Of a DNA stretch of 64,000 nucleotides, positions 61,659 to 64,000 are shown in pieces. Source of the DNA: Synchiropus splendidus (lineage: Eukaryota; Chordata; Actinopteri; Syngnathiformes; Callionymidae); contig NW_026527084.1 in the NCBI RefSeq assembly GCF_027744825.2, forward strand, positions 156,349 through 220,348, given 5' to 3'. Every line of letters starts with the position of its first letter. The first letter of the stretch is position 1. The position numbers were made by a program, and so were the translations under genes. The notes beneath the pieces are model-generated. The model was not told the origin of the DNA and searched no databases. It saw only the letters and a list, made by a program, of their open reading frames with translations.

Positions 61659-62786
61659 GGGTCTTTCTAGTAGTTGCACATCAAATCTAAACTGTCTGAA
61701 GTGTTTTTCCAAAGTTATTAACACTTTTATGTTTGGCGTTCCGAAACCCACCTTATCTCAGGCTGAAAAGCGTTTTTGTGCATTGTGCCATAACTTTTCA
61801 GGGAAGCTTCAGAACATGAAATTTTAACCTCCCACTATAGCAGAAAGGGTCTTTCTAGTAGTTGCACATCAAATCTAAACTGTCTGAAGTGTTTTTCCAA
61901 AGTTATCAACACTTTTATGTTTGGCGTTCCGAAACCCACCTTATCTCAGGCTGAAAAGCGTTTTTGTGCATTGTGCCATAACTTTTCAGGGAAGCTTCAG
62001 AACATGAAATTTTAACCTCCCACTATAGCAGAAAGGGTCTTTCTAGTAGTTGCACATCAAATCTAAACTGTCTGAAGTGTTTTTCCAAAGTTATTAACAC
62101 TTTTATGTTTGGCGTTCCGAAACCCACCTTATCTCAGGCTGAAAAGCGTTTTTGTGCATTGTGCCATAACTTTTCAGGAAAGCTTCAGAACATGAAATTT
62201 TAACCTCCCACTATAGCAGAAAGGGTCTTTCTAGTAGTTGCACATCAAATCTAAACTGTCTGAAGTGTTTTTCCAAAGTTATCAACACTTTTATGTTTGG
62301 CGTTCCGAAACCCACCTTATCTCAGGCTGAAAAGCGTTTTTACGCATTGTGCCATAACTTTTCAGGGAAGCTTCAGAACATGAAATTTTAACCTCCCACT
62401 ATAGCAGAAAGGGTCTTTCTAGTAGGTGCACATCAAATCTAAGCTGTCTGAAGTGTTTTTCGAAAGTTATCAACACTTTTATGTTTGGCGTTCCGAAACC
62501 CACCTTATCTCAGGCTGAAAAGCGTTTTTGTGCATTGTGCCATAACTTTTCAGGGAAGCTTCAGAACATGAAATTTTAACCTCCCACTATAGCAGAAAGG
62601 GTCTTTCTAGTAGTTGCACATCAAATCTAAACTGTCTGAAGTGTTTTTCCAAAGTTATTAACACTTTTATGTTTGGCGTTCCGAAACCCACCTTATCTCA
62701 GGCTGAAAAGCGTTTTTGTGCATTGTGCCATAACTTTTCAGGGAAGCTTCAGAACATGAAATTTTAACCTCCCACTATAGCAGAAA
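61659..62786. repeat. 7-monomer tandem unit, copy 2, six monomers
   Basis: Order 4-6-4-1-2-4 with A145 on the third monomer, matching the first six of the preceding unit. The seventh position is a 4/1 hybrid at 62787 instead of the A145 type 4. Confidence 0.78.
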
Positions 62787-64000
62787 GGGTCTTTCTAGTA
62801 GTTGCACATCAAATCTAAACTGTCTGAAGTGTTTTTCCAAAGTTATTAACACTTTTATGTTTGGCGTTCCGAAACCCACCTTATCTCAGGCTGAAAAGCG
62901 TTTTTACGCATTGTGCCATAACTTTTCAGGGAAGCTTCAGAACATGAAATTTTAACCTCCCACTATAGCAGAAAGGGTCTTTCTAGTAGGTGCACATCAA
63001 ATCTAAGCTCTCTGAAGTGTTTTTCGAAAGTTATCAACACTTTTATGTTTGGCGTTCCGAAACCCACCTTATCTCAGGCTGAAAAGCGTTTTTGTGCATT
63101 GTGCCATAACTTTTCAGGAAAGCTTCAGAACATGAAATTTTAACCTCCCACTATAGCAGAAAGGGTCTTTCTAGTAGTTGCACATCAAATCTAAACTGTC
63201 TGAAGTGTTTTTCCAAAGTTATTAACACTTTTATGTTTGGCGTTCCGAAACCCACCTTATCTCAGGCTGAAAAGCGTTTTTGTGCATTGTGCCATAACTT
63301 TTCAGGGAAGCTTCAGAACATGAAATTTTAACCTCCCACTATAGCAGAAAGGGTCTTTCTAGTAGGTGCACATCAAATCTAAACTGTCTGAAGTGTTTTT
63401 CCAAAGTTATCAACACTTTTATGTTTGGCGTTCCGAAACCCACCTTATCTCAGGCTGAAAAGCGTTTTTGTGCATTGTGCCATAACTTTTCAGGAAGCTT
63501 CAGAACATGAAATTTTAACCTCCCACTATAGCAGAAAGGGTCTTTCTAGTAGTTGCACATCAAATCTAAACTGTCTGAAGTGTTTTTCCAAAGTTATTAA
63601 CACTTTTATGTTTGGCGTTCCGAAACCCACCTTATCTCAGGCTGAAAAGCGTTTTTGTGCATTGTGCCATAACTTTTCAGGGAAGCTTCAGAACATGAAA
63701 TTTTAACCTCCCACTATAGCAGAAAGGGTCTTTCTAGTAGTTGCACATCAAATCTAAACTGTCTGAAGTGTTTTTCCAAAGTTATCAACACTTTTATGTT
63801 TGGCGTTCCGAAACCCACCTTATCTCAGGCTGAAAAGCGTTTTTACGCATTGTGCCATAACTTTTCAGGGAAGCTTCAGAACATGAAATTTTAACCTCCC
63901 ACTATAGCAGAAAGGGTCTTTCTAGTAGGTGCACATCAAATCTAAGCTGTCTGAAGTGTTTTTCCAAAGTTATCAACACTTTTATGTTTGGCGTTCCGAA
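62787..64000. repeat. Final monomers and truncated copy
   Basis: Order (4/1)-3-4-6-4-1-2, the last being an 87-base fragment from 63914 cut by the window end. The type 6 at 63351 has G16 without a preceding type 1 and one lost base near 63494, which opens a spurious 93-codon frame. The order (4/1)-3-4-6-4-1-2 matches 50194-51509, including the C52 type 2 at the end. Confidence 0.85.

Larger units (their letters stand above)
1..64000. repeat. 188 bp satellite DNA array, about 341 tandem monomers
   Basis: The block beginning GGGTCTTTCT recurs every 188 bases: starts at 1, 189, 377, 565 and so on, still exactly in phase at 24817, and at 63914 for the last partial copy. All copies share one orientation and most differ at only a few sites. 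The first monomer is about 39% GC. Nothing interrupts the array and both window ends lie inside it. Arrays of this size and unit length are typical of eukaryotic centromeric or pericentromeric heterochromatin, where they can carry CENH3/CENP-A nucleosomes and be transcribed at low level. That role is inferred from family knowledge, not shown here. Each monomer normally has one AAGCTT (HindIII) site near position 147, so a digest should give a 188 bp ladder. Species not identifiable from sequence. Confidence 0.98.

Noticed and set aside
1..64000. CRISPR array
   Set aside because: There are no short repeats with unique spacers; the entire 188 bp unit repeats and no cas genes are present.
1..64000. 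Transposon or retroelement insertion within the satellite
   Set aside because: Monomer phase is accounted for to the base across the window, so no inserted non-satellite sequence exists.
1..64000. Artificial duplication of the entire array by assembly collapse or expansion
   Set aside because: Not supported as a whole: blocks carry private variants and different monomer orders. Local errors remain possible, especially at 58.4-60.7 kb.

Overview
The whole 64 kb window is one uninterrupted head-to-tail satellite DNA array. The unit is a 188 bp monomer, about 39% GC in the first copy, repeated about 341 times in one orientation. It runs from base 1 (phase 1 of the frame used here) into a partial last copy starting at 63914. 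I see no genes, RNA genes, transposons, CRISPR array or non-satellite insertions, and neither array edge is inside the window. This is eukaryotic centromeric, pericentromeric or heterochromatic satellite. The length near one nucleosome plus linker, the near-identity of copies and the higher-order structure fit a centromere-type satellite. The species cannot be read from the sequence. A plant is my first guess because plant centromere monomers are often 150-190 bp, but this is a weak inference.

Monomers differ mainly at seven linked sites, numbered from the GGGTCTTTCT start: 16 (T/G), 33 (A/G), 36 (G/C), 52 (C/G/A), 61 (C/T), 120-121 (AC/GT) and 145 (G/A). These define recurring types, written here as numbers. 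Type 1 = T,A,G,C,C,AC,G. Type 2 = G,G,G,G,C,GT,G/A. Type 3 = G,G,C,G,C,GT,A/G. Type 4 = T,A,G,C,T,GT,G. Type 5 = T,G,G,A,C,GT,A. Type 6 = T,A,G,C,C,GT,G. Type 7 = T,G,G,G,C,GT,A with T at site 12. Type 8 = T,A,G,G,C,GT,A. Hybrids such as 4/1 also occur.

The types are arranged in nested, imperfect higher-order repeats. The left part (1 to about 36 kb) is rich in type 5 (about 40 of 190 monomers) and carries all type 7 copies. It holds a 13-14 monomer module seen three times (377, 20117, 29891), a 4-monomer tandem duplication (13537-15040), a 10/12-monomer pair (15417-19740), a 10-monomer tandem duplication (24817-28574) and an 8/7-monomer pair (32710-35529). The right part (about 36-64 kb) is poor in type 5 (about 9 of 151). 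It holds a 10-monomer module seen five times, adjacent 21- and 24-monomer copies (38162-46621), a 5-monomer tandem (50758-52637), a 19-monomer tandem pair (52826-59963) and a 7/6-monomer pair (60344-62786).

Phase is perfect for the first 24.9 kb. Over the window I count twelve single-base losses and one 5 bp gain, which exactly account for the net 7 bp phase shift at the last monomer. Eight losses and the gain fall in 58.4-60.7 kb, nearly all as homopolymer shortenings, so that stretch may contain assembly or read error. The short open frames that can be found are by-products of these indels or of a shared point change and are not genes. All comparisons were made by eye.
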